The notes under the pieces were generated by a model that searched no databases, was not told the DNA's origin, and worked only from the letters and a program-made list of their open reading frames with translations. A program made the position numbers and the translations under genes. 34,224 nucleotides of DNA. It comes from Candidatus Omnitrophota bacterium. GTDB taxonomy: Bacteria; Omnitrophota; Omnitrophia; Omnitrophales; Danuiimicrobiaceae. Location: NCBI GenBank assembly GCA_016177155.1, contig JACOVU010000086.1:1-34224 (forward strand), written 5' to 3'. Below are positions 17,364 to 26,579 of the stretch, piece by piece; positions within the stretch are counted from its first letter, which is position 1, and every line of letters starts with the position of its first letter.

Positions 17364-17762
17364 ATGCATCGCGAGACTTCAGATTTTGAACTTTCCTTTT
17401 TTGAAAAGCTGGTTCGCTCAAAACCCAATTATGTCGATGCTTTGATCCCACTAGCTGAAACCTATACCAAGCGCGGTCTTTACCAAAAGGGGCTTGAAGT
17501 CGACAGGCATCTCGCCAGGCTTAGGAAAAAAGACCCCATTATCCATTACAATCTTGCCTGTAGCCTTGCCTTAGTGGGGCGTAGGGAAGAAGCGGTCAAG
17601 ACGCTTCAGGTTGCCATTGGGCTCGGGTACCATGAATTTGACCATATGAGGCATGACCAAGATCTTAGGGGTCTTCATGGGGATCCTCAGTTTGAAGCTC
17701 TCTTTAAGGTTAAATCTAAGAAGGTTTCTCGTCCTCTCAAGACAAAAAAGCATGGAAGTTGA
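17364..17762 (+). CDS. TPR-repeat protein
   Basis: NYVDALIPLAETYTKRGLYQKGLEVDRHLARLRKKDPIIHYNLACSLALVGRREEAVKTLQVAIGLG. Confidence 0.8.
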   Translation: MHRETSDFELSFFEKLVRSKPNYVDALIPLAETYTKRGLYQKGLEVDRHLARLRKKDPIIHYNLACSLALVGRREEAVKTLQVAIGLGYHEFDHMRHDQDLRGLHGDPQFEALFKVKSKKVSRPLKTKKHGS

Positions 17763-18210
17763 ATTCTCTCTTTCCTGGATTAAATCTGGTGTCCAATCCC
17801 GTAAAGCGTTTAAGTCAGGCGAGGCTTATTTGCTTTTTCATGAGTATCTGGTACGCATTACGAAATTTGTGCCCTGTAAGGTCGTCGGACGAACAACAAA
17901 AGGCGGGCAAGCGTCCTCGGGAATTAAGATTTGGGTGTGTGACCGCGGAAGCGGAGCGAAAGCTTTATCTTCCGAAGAGCTTGCAAAAGCATTGGAACGC
18001 GCTCAGAATTCTGGAACGCGCAAACTTCGGATTGCGATTGGCGGCTCAGATGGTTTTCGGGAAGGGGAAATCGACGAGTTAAAACCTGATCTCAGATGGA
18101 GTTTTGGGCCGATCACCCTTCCGCATGAGCTTGCTACGGTTGTCGCAGGTGAGCAAATCTACCGCGCCTTTTCAATCCTTCATCACTTGCCTTATCATTC
18201 AGGGCATTAA
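17752..18210 (+). CDS. rlmH: 23S rRNA (pseudouridine1915-N3)-methyltransferase-like (SPOUT, RlmH family)
   Basis: IAIGGSDGFREGEIDELKPDLRWSFGPITLPHELATVVAGEQIYRAFSILHHLPYHSGH signature. Start MEVEFSLSW at 17752 is more plausible than 17653. Confidence 0.85.
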   Translation: MEVEFSLSWIKSGVQSRKAFKSGEAYLLFHEYLVRITKFVPCKVVGRTTKGGQASSGIKIWVCDRGSGAKALSSEELAKALERAQNSGTRKLRIAIGGSDGFREGEIDELKPDLRWSFGPITLPHELATVVAGEQIYRAFSILHHLPYHSGH

Positions 18211-18429
18211 GTGAAAATTTTTGTTACAGTAAAGCCAAATGCAAAAGAAAATCGCCTCGAAAAGATCGATGAGACCCATTTCAAGGCGCTGGTCAAAGCG
18301 CCACCCAAAGAAGGTAAAGCCAATCAAGCCGTGATTCAACTTTTGAGTGAATATTTTAAGCTCCCGAAATTATGTTTTTCTTTGGTGAGTGGGGAGACGT
18401 CTAGAACAAAGGCGTTCAAACTTTCTTAA
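18211..18429 (+). CDS. DUF167 (YggU-family) protein
   Basis: MKIFVTVKPNAKENRLEKIDETHFKALVKAPPKEGKANQAVIQLLSEYFKLPK; GTG start. Confidence 0.92.
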   Translation: MKIFVTVKPNAKENRLEKIDETHFKALVKAPPKEGKANQAVIQLLSEYFKLPKLCFSLVSGETSRTKAFKLS

Positions 18430-18531
18430 TAGAGCGGGGATGGAGGGATGGGAGCATTTCCTAAAGTAGAGGGTTTGTGTTATCGTATTAACCTGGCGGT
18501 CAGATAAACCGATAACGGATAAGGGTTTTGA

Positions 18532-19728
18532 ATGCCAAATGAAGTCTTGAGTTCTAAATATCACTTTACCTTTCAAGAGCGTAGGCAGATTGCTGAGGTC
18601 GCCCGAGATTTTGAAATGTGGCGGGAAGGTCCTTTCGAGGATTGGTGGGAAGCGCTTGAAGCTTCTATTCCTGAGAGCCTCGCTTCCCGCGAGAGAAAGA
18701 AGCTTCTTTTTCAGGAATTTACCCGACGACTTTCCGAGCTGAAATCCAAACCCAAAATTTACCCCCCAGAAGGCCTTCAATATCCCAAACGGACGCCGCT
18801 CCGGATTGTTGCGGAACAGACGGACAAGAAGTTGTTTGGAGAGTGTCCCGTTGCTTCTCCCAAGACCGTTTGTTGCAATTTGAAAACGATTGACGCTGTT
18901 GAAAATTGTGCGTTTGGATGTAGTTACTGTACGATTCAAACCTTTTATGGCGATCGGATTGCTTTTGATTCCAACTTTCGTGAAAAACTGGATCGCATCG
19001 AGCTTGATCCCAATCGCTTTTATCATATTGGGACTGGGCAGTCTTCGGATTCCTTGGCGTGGGGGAATCGGGAGGGTATTCTCGATCATTTATGTGACTT
19101 TGCACGGCGTCATCCGAATATTTTGCTTGAATTTAAAACAAAGTCCGACAACGTTTCGTATTTCCTAAATCATGCGATTCCTCGGAATGTGGTGTGCAGT
19201 TGGAGCCTCAATACGGAAGTGATTGTCAAAAATGAAGAGCGTTACACTGCTTCTTTGGAAAATCGTTTGCGTGCTGCAAGTCAGGTAGCGGATCGCGGTG
19301 TTAAAGTGGCCTTTCATTTTCATCCCATTGTGTATTATCAGGGATGGGAAGTGGAATATCCTGCGCTTGCCCGAAACGTTCAAGCGTTATTCCGCTCCGA
19401 GGAAGTGCTTTTCATTTCTTTTGGGTCTGTGACGTTTATCAAGCCTGTCATTCAGGAAATTCGGAAGAAGGGTGGTGAGACCAAAATCTTGCAGATGGAG
19501 ATGGTGCGAGATCCCCATGGGAAGTTAACTTATCCCGACGAAATTAAAGTGCTTACCTTCAAAGCCATGCAAGAAGCTTTCAAACCGTGGCAGGAAGAGG
19601 TCTTCTTTTATTTGTGCATGGAGCGTGCCGAAATTTGGGATAGGACTTTTGGCTGGCATTATCCTACCAATGAAGAGTTCGAACGCGATTTTGGTGTGAA
19701 AACGACGGCTAAGTGTTTGAGGCGTTAG
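18532..19728 (+). CDS. spore photoproduct lyase (SplB)-like radical SAM protein
   Basis: NCAFGCSYCTIQTFYGD (CX3CX2C), FYHIGTGQSSDSLAWGN, CSWSLNTE, HFHPIVYYQGWEVEY. Confidence 0.85.
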   Translation: MPNEVLSSKYHFTFQERRQIAEVARDFEMWREGPFEDWWEALEASIPESLASRERKKLLFQEFTRRLSELKSKPKIYPPEGLQYPKRTPLRIVAEQTDKKLFGECPVASPKTVCCNLKTIDAVENCAFGCSYCTIQTFYGDRIAFDSNFREKLDRIELDPNRFYHIGTGQSSDSLAWGNREGILDHLCDFARRHPNILLEFKTKSDNVSYFLNHAIPRNVVCSWSLNTEVIVKNEERYTASLENRLRAASQVADRGVKVAFHFHPIVYYQGWEVEYPALARNVQALFRSEEVLFISFGSVTFIKPVIQEIRKKGGETKILQMEMVRDPHGKLTYPDEIKVLTFKAMQEAFKPWQEEVFFYLCMERAEIWDRTFGWHYPTNEEFERDFGVKTTAKCLRR

Positions 19729-19729
19729 G

Positions 19730-20293
19730 TTAAAACTTATTTTTGGATGTACTGTTCGAGTTCATGTTTTGCGGATGGGTTTGGTCCAGGAGTTCTAGTT
19801 CATTGACGAGAACATGGTAGGTGAGATGGCTTAAACCATCTGGAAATTTGATGTAGGCTGTTTGTGCAGGTCCTGGATAACGGGAAACCTCTCTTCTTAG
19901 AAACGACTTGGCGTTCTCTCCTTTTTTGTAATGTCGCCACAGCACCCAAGTGCCCGCCGCGTAGGCTTCCATCCAGCTATAGCGGCTTCCTTCAAAATAA
20001 TAGGCCAGTTCCTTCGAGTCCTTAATTCGGTCTAAAAGGTAATACAGTTTCGCGGTTTCGGACTTTGAACTACGGAGGAAATTCTCGTAAGCAGGGGTGC
20101 TTTCAATAGGGGTATGGCCAAGGTATACCTTTTCCCCCTCGGGTGTAACACCTTGTTTTAAGATGGCGCTACATCCAAAGAGAAAAGAGGTGTGCAGGAT
20201 AAGGATGAAGACAAATATGCGTTTGGAAATCGATATCACGTTTGGAATTACCACCTTCGAAATTTCGGAAGTATTTTGAAGTATTTTATCCAT
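19730..20293 (-). CDS. putative lipoprotein of unknown function
   Basis: Probable start MDKILQNTSEI; lipobox HTSFLFGC. Confidence 0.6.
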   Translation of the reverse strand: MDKILQNTSEISKVVIPNVISISKRIFVFILILHTSFLFGCSAILKQGVTPEGEKVYLGHTPIESTPAYENFLRSSKSETAKLYYLLDRIKDSKELAYYFEGSRYSWMEAYAAGTWVLWRHYKKGENAKSFLRREVSRYPGPAQTAYIKFPDGLSHLTYHVLVNELELLDQTHPQNMNSNSTSKNKF

Positions 20294-20383
20294 CTGCGTT
20301 TCAATTTCAAGTAAGAAACGCATAAATTTTTGCTGTAGGAATTTGCTTTGAAATGAGTGAAAGGTCGAGTATGATTTCCATTT

Positions 20384-21277
20384 ATGAAAATCGCAGAACT
20401 TTACAGGCATGGGAAGCGCACCTTCTCTTTTGAGTTCTTCCCTCCCAAAACGGATGAAGGGGAGGTTAAGCTTTTTGAAACCGTAAGACACCTTAAAGCA
20501 CTCAACCCCTCCTTTGTTTCAGTGACCTATGGAGCAATGGGAACAACCCGTGCCAATACGATCCGAATCGTAGAGCGGATTAAGGGAGAAGTCGGAATTG
20601 AAGCAGCGGCACATCTGACTTGTGTGGGTCATACGCGGGATGAAATTGAGGGGGTTTTGGGCGAACTTTGCGAGCGGGGCGTTGAAAATATCGTTGCGCT
20701 GAGAGGTGACCCGCCCAAAGGGGAAACTGAGTACAAGCCCGTTCCCAGTGGTTTCAAGTATGCCGCCGACCTTGTTCGTTTTATCCGAAAACATCCCAGG
20801 TTTGGGAATCGATTTTCTTTGGCAGTGGCGGGCTATCCCGAAGGTCATATTGAATGTCCCGACAAGGAAGAAGACCTCAAACATTTAAAACAAAAGGTGA
20901 ATGAGGGAGCGGATGCGGTGATCACCCAGCTTTTCTTTTGCAATGAGGACTTCTTTCATTTTGTTGATCGCGCCAGAAGGATTGGAATCAAAATCCCCAT
21001 TGTGCCCGGGATTATGCCTGTGACGCACGGTCCGCAGATTCAAAGGTTTGCGACCATGTGCGGTGCAAAAATTCCAGAAGTGATGCAGGATGCAATTCAA
21101 AAGTTTGGCGAGGATCAAGCATCTGTCGAAGCTTTTGGAATTGAGCATGCCACCAAACAGTGCAAAGACTTACTCCAAAATGGCGTTCCTGGGATCCATT
21201 TTTATACCCTTAATAAATCCCACGCAACCGAGCGCATTTGTCTCAATCTTGACCTAGCAGAGAAGTGTGGGCTATAA
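20384..21277 (+). CDS. metF: methylenetetrahydrofolate reductase
   Basis: FSFEFFPPKTDEGE, FVSVTYGAMGTTRANT, GIHFYTLNKSHAT. Confidence 0.96.
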   Translation: MKIAELYRHGKRTFSFEFFPPKTDEGEVKLFETVRHLKALNPSFVSVTYGAMGTTRANTIRIVERIKGEVGIEAAAHLTCVGHTRDEIEGVLGELCERGVENIVALRGDPPKGETEYKPVPSGFKYAADLVRFIRKHPRFGNRFSLAVAGYPEGHIECPDKEEDLKHLKQKVNEGADAVITQLFFCNEDFFHFVDRARRIGIKIPIVPGIMPVTHGPQIQRFATMCGAKIPEVMQDAIQKFGEDQASVEAFGIEHATKQCKDLLQNGVPGIHFYTLNKSHATERICLNLDLAEKCGL

Positions 21278-21313
21278 ATCGATCGAAGCAAGGACAACCA
21301 TAAGCTGTGGCCG

Positions 21314-22690
21314 ATGAAAAAAACGGTTTTGATTGTAGATGACGATCGGAAAATAGCAGAGCTGATTCATTTCCATCTGAATAAGCAATATTACATCACT
21401 CATTCTGTTTACAATGGCGCCGATGCCATTGAGTACGTCAAACAAGAACATCCCATTCTGGTTATGCTCGATATTCGCCTGCCTGATATCAATGGGGTCG
21501 ATGTTCTAAAAACCATCATGAAGGACCATCCTGATACCCAAGTCATTATGATCAGCGCTCATGCGGATATCAATGTGGCAGTTGAATGTATGAAACTGGG
21601 TGCTTATGATTTTATCGAGAAGCCCTTGGCCTTTCCCGAACTTGATGCCAAGGTCAGGCATGTTTTTAGTCAATTTCTTCTTGAGGAAGAGGTAACCACT
21701 TTAAAAGAGGGATTGGGTGAAAAATACAAATATAAGAGCATGCTGGGAAAAAGTGAAAAAATGAAAAAGGTGTTTCACACCATTGGGCTTGCGACAAAAA
21801 GCGATGTGAATGTACTCATTGAAGGGGAAAGCGGTACTGGGAAAGAGCTTGTGGCGCGCGCAATTCATTTTAACAGTTCACGCAAAACGCAGCCTTTCAT
21901 TGCAGTCAATTGCGGTGCGATTCCAGAAAATCTGCTTGAGAGCGAACTTTTTGGACATGAAAAGGGAGCTTTTACAGGAGCTGTTTCTAGAAAGATAGGA
22001 AAGTTCGAACAAGCCCAAGGTGGCACAATTTTTCTGGATGAAATCGCGGATCTACCTCAAACTTTGCAGGTGAAATTGTTGCGGATTTTACAGGAATATG
22101 AGATCGAACGAGTGGGTGGAAGCGAAGCGATTTCTATTGATGTCCGATTTATTGTGGCAACCAATCGCGATTTGAGCAAACTGGTAGCCGAAAATAAATT
22201 CCGGGAAGATCTTTATTATCGCGTCAATGTTTTTCCGATTCAAATTCCACCTTTGCGTGAACGCAAAGAAGACATTCCTGAATTGTTACGGTATTTTGCA
22301 AAAAAGTACCATCCGAAGCACGAACCGCTTGCGCAGGTAGAAAAAAGCGCTATCAAGAAACTTTTGGAATATTCGTGGCCTGGAAATGTTCGTGAGTTTG
22401 AAAATTGTCTGGAGCACTTAATGCTGATCAAAGAGCAAAACGGTAAAATTACTGAAGCCGACATTGATTCCTTGGAACTTTGGAAAAACGGGTTAATAAC
22501 AAAAGGGGCAATCGAAGATTGGCGTGACAAGACAAGGGTATTGGAAGAAACTGAAAGAAAATTGCTTGAAAAAGCCCTCCAAGATTCAGGTGGAAACATC
22601 ACAGAAGCTTCTAAACATCTACAAATGAGCCGTGATACTCTCTATCGGAAAATGAGAAAATACGGCATCCAAAGAAAAGTTCTTACCTAG
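21314..22690 (+). CDS. sigma54-dependent NtrC-family response regulator
   Basis: Receiver [16 protein letters not shown]+ [28 protein letters not shown] (GAFTGA loop); C-terminal Fis [27 protein letters not shown]. Confidence 0.96.
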   Translation: MKKTVLIVDDDRKIAELIHFHLNKQYYITHSVYNGADAIEYVKQEHPILVMLDIRLPDINGVDVLKTIMKDHPDTQVIMISAHADINVAVECMKLGAYDFIEKPLAFPELDAKVRHVFSQFLLEEEVTTLKEGLGEKYKYKSMLGKSEKMKKVFHTIGLATKSDVNVLIEGESGTGKELVARAIHFNSSRKTQPFIAVNCGAIPENLLESELFGHEKGAFTGAVSRKIGKFEQAQGGTIFLDEIADLPQTLQVKLLRILQEYEIERVGGSEAISIDVRFIVATNRDLSKLVAENKFREDLYYRVNVFPIQIPPLRERKEDIPELLRYFAKKYHPKHEPLAQVEKSAIKKLLEYSWPGNVREFENCLEHLMLIKEQNGKITEADIDSLELWKNGLITKGAIEDWRDKTRVLEETERKLLEKALQDSGGNITEASKHLQMSRDTLYRKMRKYGIQRKVLT

Positions 22691-22872
22691 GGTTAGCCTT
22701 CCAAGAAACTCCTTTTTTTCCTTTCATTTTTTACCTTTAGAAGGCTTTAAGTGTTTTGTCTTACCTGTCTTACACATCTGACAGTTTTTTGGTCAACCAC
22801 TTTCACCACCTTGCCTCCCGTTTTTTTCTTAAGCGCTTTTTATGACAGGAGTTAAATCATTTAATTTAGAAC

Positions 22873-22887
22873 TGGCATACCCTTTGA
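22873..22887 (+). promoter_or_regulatory. candidate sigma54 -24/-12 promoter
   Basis: TGGCATACCCTTTGA versus consensus TGGCACN5TTGC: -24 element 5/6, -12 element TTGA, with correct spacing. Lies ~83 nt upstream of the 22970 ORF, downstream of the NtrC-type gene. Confidence 0.5.
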
Positions 22888-22969
22888 TGAGTAGACAGAT
22901 GTATCAGATCATAGGTTTTGGGAAGAGGAATTTGAAAAGGAGTTAACCTAGAGAAAGGCGGGTAAGAGA

Positions 22970-23338
22970 ATGAGAAACAGTAAACTGATGATAATTATGC
23001 TTGTTTTGGGGCTGACGCTATTCCAAGCGACTGCGATGGCCGAAATGATTCAAGGCAAAATCGCAAATCTCGACCTTCAGGCGAACATACTCACCATCTC
23101 ACGACTAAGTCCTGCGACAGGTGTGATGGAAGACCTTAAGATATCTCTCACGCCAGCGGTGGAACTATCAGGTTTAAATTCCTTGGGGGAACTTAAACCA
23201 GGTGATGAGGTGAAAGTGGAAGTTGAGAAGGACGAAGCTGGGGCATTTCAGGCTAAGGCGATTGAAATTTCAAAACCAATCGGTCCTGCGGAAGAAATTC
23301 CAGCAACAACTTCTGAAGCTCCGGTAGCAGCTTCTTAG
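22970..23338 (+). CDS. small secreted/periplasmic protein
   Basis: Signal peptide LMIIMLVLGLTLFQATAMAE; beta-rich DUF5666-like pattern; Ala/Pro-rich tail. Confidence 0.65.
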   Translation: MRNSKLMIIMLVLGLTLFQATAMAEMIQGKIANLDLQANILTISRLSPATGVMEDLKISLTPAVELSGLNSLGELKPGDEVKVEVEKDEAGAFQAKAIEISKPIGPAEEIPATTSEAPVAAS

Positions 23339-23448
23339 GAGCCCGTGGGTCTGAGAGAAGCCGCGGCGAGTGATTGTAAAGAAAAGGTAATAACATTAAC
23401 ACCCGCCGCGGTTGAGTGACTGATGAGCTGATGAAAGGAAGGAATGAG

Positions 23449-24114
23449 ATGAAAAATCGTGTTTTGGTAGTGGATGATGATTTGCTTACGCGCGCGCTCC
23501 TAAAGTATAAGTTGTCTAAGCGCGGTTTTGAAGTCATGACTGCCAAAAATGAAAAGGAGTTTTGGCGCATGGCCTTTAGCAAGAAACCAGATCTGATTCT
23601 TCTTGACCTTTGGCTGAACCATCGGATTGGAGCCGACGTTTACGACCAATTAGTTGATTTTGGTTTTGACCCCGACGTTCCTATTATTTTCATTACAGGT
23701 TATGTTCCAATTTCGTCTTCAAAACCCATTCACGTGAAGAAAAGACAAACATTGCTTACGAAACCAATCGACTTTAACCAACTCGCGGCAGAAATGAATC
23801 AGCTTTTAAATCTTGGCTCTGATGGAACTTCAAATTTAAGATCAGAATTAGGAATCGTCAACGGGAAGGAGGAAAGCAAAATGAGAAAGACGATGACATT
23901 TGCATGTCTTGCAGTTTTTTTTACGTCGCTTATTCTTGGGACTTCGCTTGTCTATGCTAAGAAGCCCGGAGGAATGCCAGGCGGTTTTGAAAAGGGAGAA
24001 AAGAAGGGGTGGGGCGAATCTAAAACACCGCCGGGATGGAGCAAGGGTGAGAAAAAGGGATGGAATGACGAAGAAGTACCTCCTGGCTTGAAAACGGAAG
24101 AGACGGAAGAATAA
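23449..24114 (+). CDS. CheY-like receiver domain ORF continuing in frame into a small secreted protein (internal start at 23881)
   Basis: RVLVVDDDLLTRALLKYKLSKRGFEV...DLILLDLWL...IIFITGY...LLTKPID; then GGAAGGAGGAAAGCAAAATG at ~23881 and MRKTMTFACLAVFFTSLILGTSLVYAKKPGG signal peptide, with no intervening stop. Confidence 0.8.
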   Translation: MKNRVLVVDDDLLTRALLKYKLSKRGFEVMTAKNEKEFWRMAFSKKPDLILLDLWLNHRIGADVYDQLVDFGFDPDVPIIFITGYVPISSSKPIHVKKRQTLLTKPIDFNQLAAEMNQLLNLGSDGTSNLRSELGIVNGKEESKMRKTMTFACLAVFFTSLILGTSLVYAKKPGGMPGGFEKGEKKGWGESKTPPGWSKGEKKGWNDEEVPPGLKTEETEE

Positions 24115-24158
24115 TTCTTCCTTTTTTGGCTTATGGCGGGGGAAAGAGGTGATTCAAA

Positions 24159-24569
24159 ATGAAAAGTAGATTGATATTGAGAGCATCACTGTTTGCGGTG
24201 GTAAGTATTTGGGCATGGCCTGCGGTGCTAAGTTGTGCAGATGAGGAGCAGGTCCCGGCGGCCGAGACTGAAACCACTCAACCAAGCCAAGGGCCGTATG
24301 AGTGGCATGACAAGCTCAAAAGAGGTACGGTGAACATTATCACTTCGCCGGTTGAAGTTGCTCGAAATATTCAACTAACCAGCCAGAAGGAAAGCCTTCT
24401 TTCGGGTTGGACGATTGGGTTGGTCAAGGGAGCTGGAGAAGGGGTTGTCCGATTAGGAGCTGGCACAATTGATCTGCTCACTTTTCCATTCAATTTCCCT
24501 AACGCTCAAAAAGCGCCGCTGACACAACCAGAGTATGTTTGGCAAAAGCCTGGCGTGAAATATGTTTGA
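24159..24569 (+). CDS. secreted protein resembling the TIGR04073 exosortase system-associated family
   Basis: Signal peptide, then KLKRGTVNIITSPVEVARNIQLTSQKESLLSGWTIGLVKGAGEGVVRLGAGTIDLLTFPF. Confidence 0.6.
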   Translation: MKSRLILRASLFAVVSIWAWPAVLSCADEEQVPAAETETTQPSQGPYEWHDKLKRGTVNIITSPVEVARNIQLTSQKESLLSGWTIGLVKGAGEGVVRLGAGTIDLLTFPFNFPNAQKAPLTQPEYVWQKPGVKYV

Positions 24570-24602
24570 TGAGCACTGGTTTTTAAAGAAAGGCGGTGTG
24601 TG

Positions 24603-24794
24603 ATGAAACAGTGTCCGAATTGTGGTGAAGAATTAAAGGATAATTATGCCCAAGACGGATTTTGCAACTACTGTGGTGAGGATTTTGACCCCGGCGTTTT
24701 CTCCAAGGGGGAAAAAGGGGAGAGAACATTCAAAGGTGTGAAGCATTCGCGTAAAAGTGCGTCGGGCGAAGAAACAACCGAGAAAGAAGTATAA
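24603..24794 (+). CDS. small double-CXXC zinc-ribbon protein
   Basis: MKQCPNCGEELKDNYAQDGFCNYCGEDFDPG. Confidence 0.75.
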   Translation: MKQCPNCGEELKDNYAQDGFCNYCGEDFDPGVFSKGEKGERTFKGVKHSRKSASGEETTEKEV

Positions 24795-24863
24795 ATGGAT
24801 TTGGAAAGGGGATCCAAAACCGTTTGGCGAAGCTGAAGAATTCGAGAAATGGGGAGGTGGGTC

Positions 24864-25436
24864 ATGAAAGAAAAACTTAAATCAGAAGCTTTGAGGGATT
24901 ATATTAAGGAAAGCATTCGGGGAGCGGGCGACATTGCCAACACAATCATTGAAACGATTGGGGAAATTATGATCCACACAGTTCGGGCCACGAAGGAGGT
25001 AAGCGGATCTGTGATTTATTCGACTGCAGATCTGGTAGAAGGTACTATCGAAGCAGTGGTGGAGCTGGGGGCGGACTTAGGTAAAGCGGCAAAAGGCCTG
25101 GCATTCGCGGTCGCAAGAGAGTCATCTCGAGCAAGCCAGAATGTAATTGAGGTGCTTTGCGGTTTAGCGCGGGTTCTAATCGAAAGCACGGCTCATCTTG
25201 GAGGCGATGTGGGCGTAGCGGCTTTTGGTTTCATGGAGGGTGTGATCCGGGCGTTACGTGAATTGGGCAGAGACGCGGCTCGCGCAGCATCTGATCTCGC
25301 CACAGCACTTGTCGAAGCAGCTTATGACATTAGCGAAGAGGTGGGAGACCGAGTCCGAGATGCTTTAAGTGGTACGATAGCGGGAATTAAAATTGTTTTG
25401 AAAGAACCGCTTCGTAAAAAGAAGAAAGCAGCTTAA
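24864..25436 (+). CDS. alpha-helical repeat-rich protein of unknown function
   Basis: SD GGGAGGTG before ATG 24864; ~190 aa of Ala/Gly/Ile/Val-rich helical heptad/undecad-like pattern, basic C-terminus LRKKKKAA. Confidence 0.7.
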   Translation: MKEKLKSEALRDYIKESIRGAGDIANTIIETIGEIMIHTVRATKEVSGSVIYSTADLVEGTIEAVVELGADLGKAAKGLAFAVARESSRASQNVIEVLCGLARVLIESTAHLGGDVGVAAFGFMEGVIRALRELGRDAARAASDLATALVEAAYDISEEVGDRVRDALSGTIAGIKIVLKEPLRKKKKAA

Positions 25437-25438
25437 GG

Positions 25439-25528
25439 ATTGCTTTCTTCATTTTAACCGGGTGCGAAACCTCACAGGGTTTTGGAAGAGACGTTCAAAA
25501 GCTCGGCGGAGAAATTGAAGATATTTAA
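25439..25528 (+). pseudogene. entericidin-like small lipoprotein reading frame without a canonical start codon
   Basis: Frame reads ...RIAFFILTGCETSQGFGRDVQKLGGEIEDI*; resembles EcnA/B C-terminus. No in-frame ATG/GTG/TTG after the upstream stop. Confidence 0.5.
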
Positions 25529-25561
25529 TGTTTTCAGAAAAAATGTCCCAGAAGCAGCTTC

Positions 25562-26293
25562 TTAGGTCAGATATTGAAAAAGGCCAAAAAAATGCGAAGC
25601 ACTCCCAGCCAGAACCAGGAGATGAAAAACAGTGTGATGGTAAGGCAACCTGTGCCAACTATAAAAAACGACACTCAAGGTATAACAAATCCCCCCGATC
25701 AAAAGCCACAAAATTAATCCCAGAGGCGCTGCTGCCACAAGCGGTTTAAAGGCAATTATCACCAGCCATCCCATGGCAATGTAGAACGAAACGGACAACA
25801 TTCTCAGTTTTCCAAATAAGAAAAATTTAAAAATAGTTCCACATAGAGCCATCGCCCAAATCACTCCAAAAAGAGTCCAGCCCCACCAGGAATTGCGCAT
25901 CAGAATCAGGGTCACAGGAGTGTAGGTTCCCGCAATCAAGAGATAAACCGCTGCATGATCGAGTTTTCTTAAAAAACGTTTCACCGGTCGTGCCGTAAAA
26001 CTGTGATAGAGGGTTGAAACAAGATAAAGAAAAATCAGGGTAGCCCCATAAATACTGAAGCTTGTGATCCGCCAGCCGTCTCGTTGGGTCTGTGTAAAAG
26101 TGATAAGAAGTACCAGGGCAGCAATGCTGAGCAAGACGCCGATGCCATGCGTGATGGAGTTCGCGATTTCTTCACCCAGACTTTGGTAGTCATAAGGGGC
26201 AACCGCTTCTACTTGGTCATTTGTTTTGCTTCTTGAAGTCACTTTATTCCTACCGAACAGTTTTAATCGTTTAGGTCTCTTTCTATAAAGCAT
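25562..26293 (-). CDS. hemolysin III / YqfA (PAQR-like) membrane protein
   Basis: NSITHGIGVLLSIAALVLL, STLYHSF, RKLDHAAVYLLIAGTYTPV, WHRLPYHHTVFHLLVLAGSASHFFG. Confidence 0.93.
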   Translation of the reverse strand: MLYRKRPKRLKLFGRNKVTSRSKTNDQVEAVAPYDYQSLGEEIANSITHGIGVLLSIAALVLLITFTQTQRDGWRITSFSIYGATLIFLYLVSTLYHSFTARPVKRFLRKLDHAAVYLLIAGTYTPVTLILMRNSWWGWTLFGVIWAMALCGTIFKFFLFGKLRMLSVSFYIAMGWLVIIAFKPLVAAAPLGLILWLLIGGICYTLSVVFYSWHRLPYHHTVFHLLVLAGSASHFFGLFQYLT

Positions 26294-26526
26294 ACCACAT
26301 TCCTCGATTATTTCAGGGTTTCTTTATGAGGATTCCAATTCTTGAGAGAGCTGGTCAAGAGCGCATCAACGTAGCAGGGGAATGCGGTTCTAAAATAGTT
26401 ACTGCAAAATAGGCTCAAGAAACGGTACAATACACCTAAAGTTGCACGCCACGGAGCAGGTTTGTTTAAATTTGGATTCGGCCTAATGGTTCGATTCATT
26501 TGATTTTGGTGATTCGCTCACCACTC

Positions 26527-26579
26527 GTGCTGAGCAAAATTGAAATTGCTAGCCAGCAATTTCAATTGCGTCGAAGCAC
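26527..26579. repeat. palindromic intergenic element with nested hairpin (REP-like)
   Basis: GTGCT...AGCAC outer arms; inner perfect 13-bp stem AATTGAAATTGCT-AGCC-AGCAATTTCAATT (26538-26567). Confidence 0.6.

Noticed and set aside
18370-19105. Long minus-strand ORFs (239 and 128 aa)
   Set aside because: Antisense to the SPL-like radical SAM gene, whose plus-strand motifs are convincing.
25528-25749. Plus-strand 73 aa ORF
   Set aside because: Antisense to the hemolysin III gene; low-complexity basic translation without family signal.
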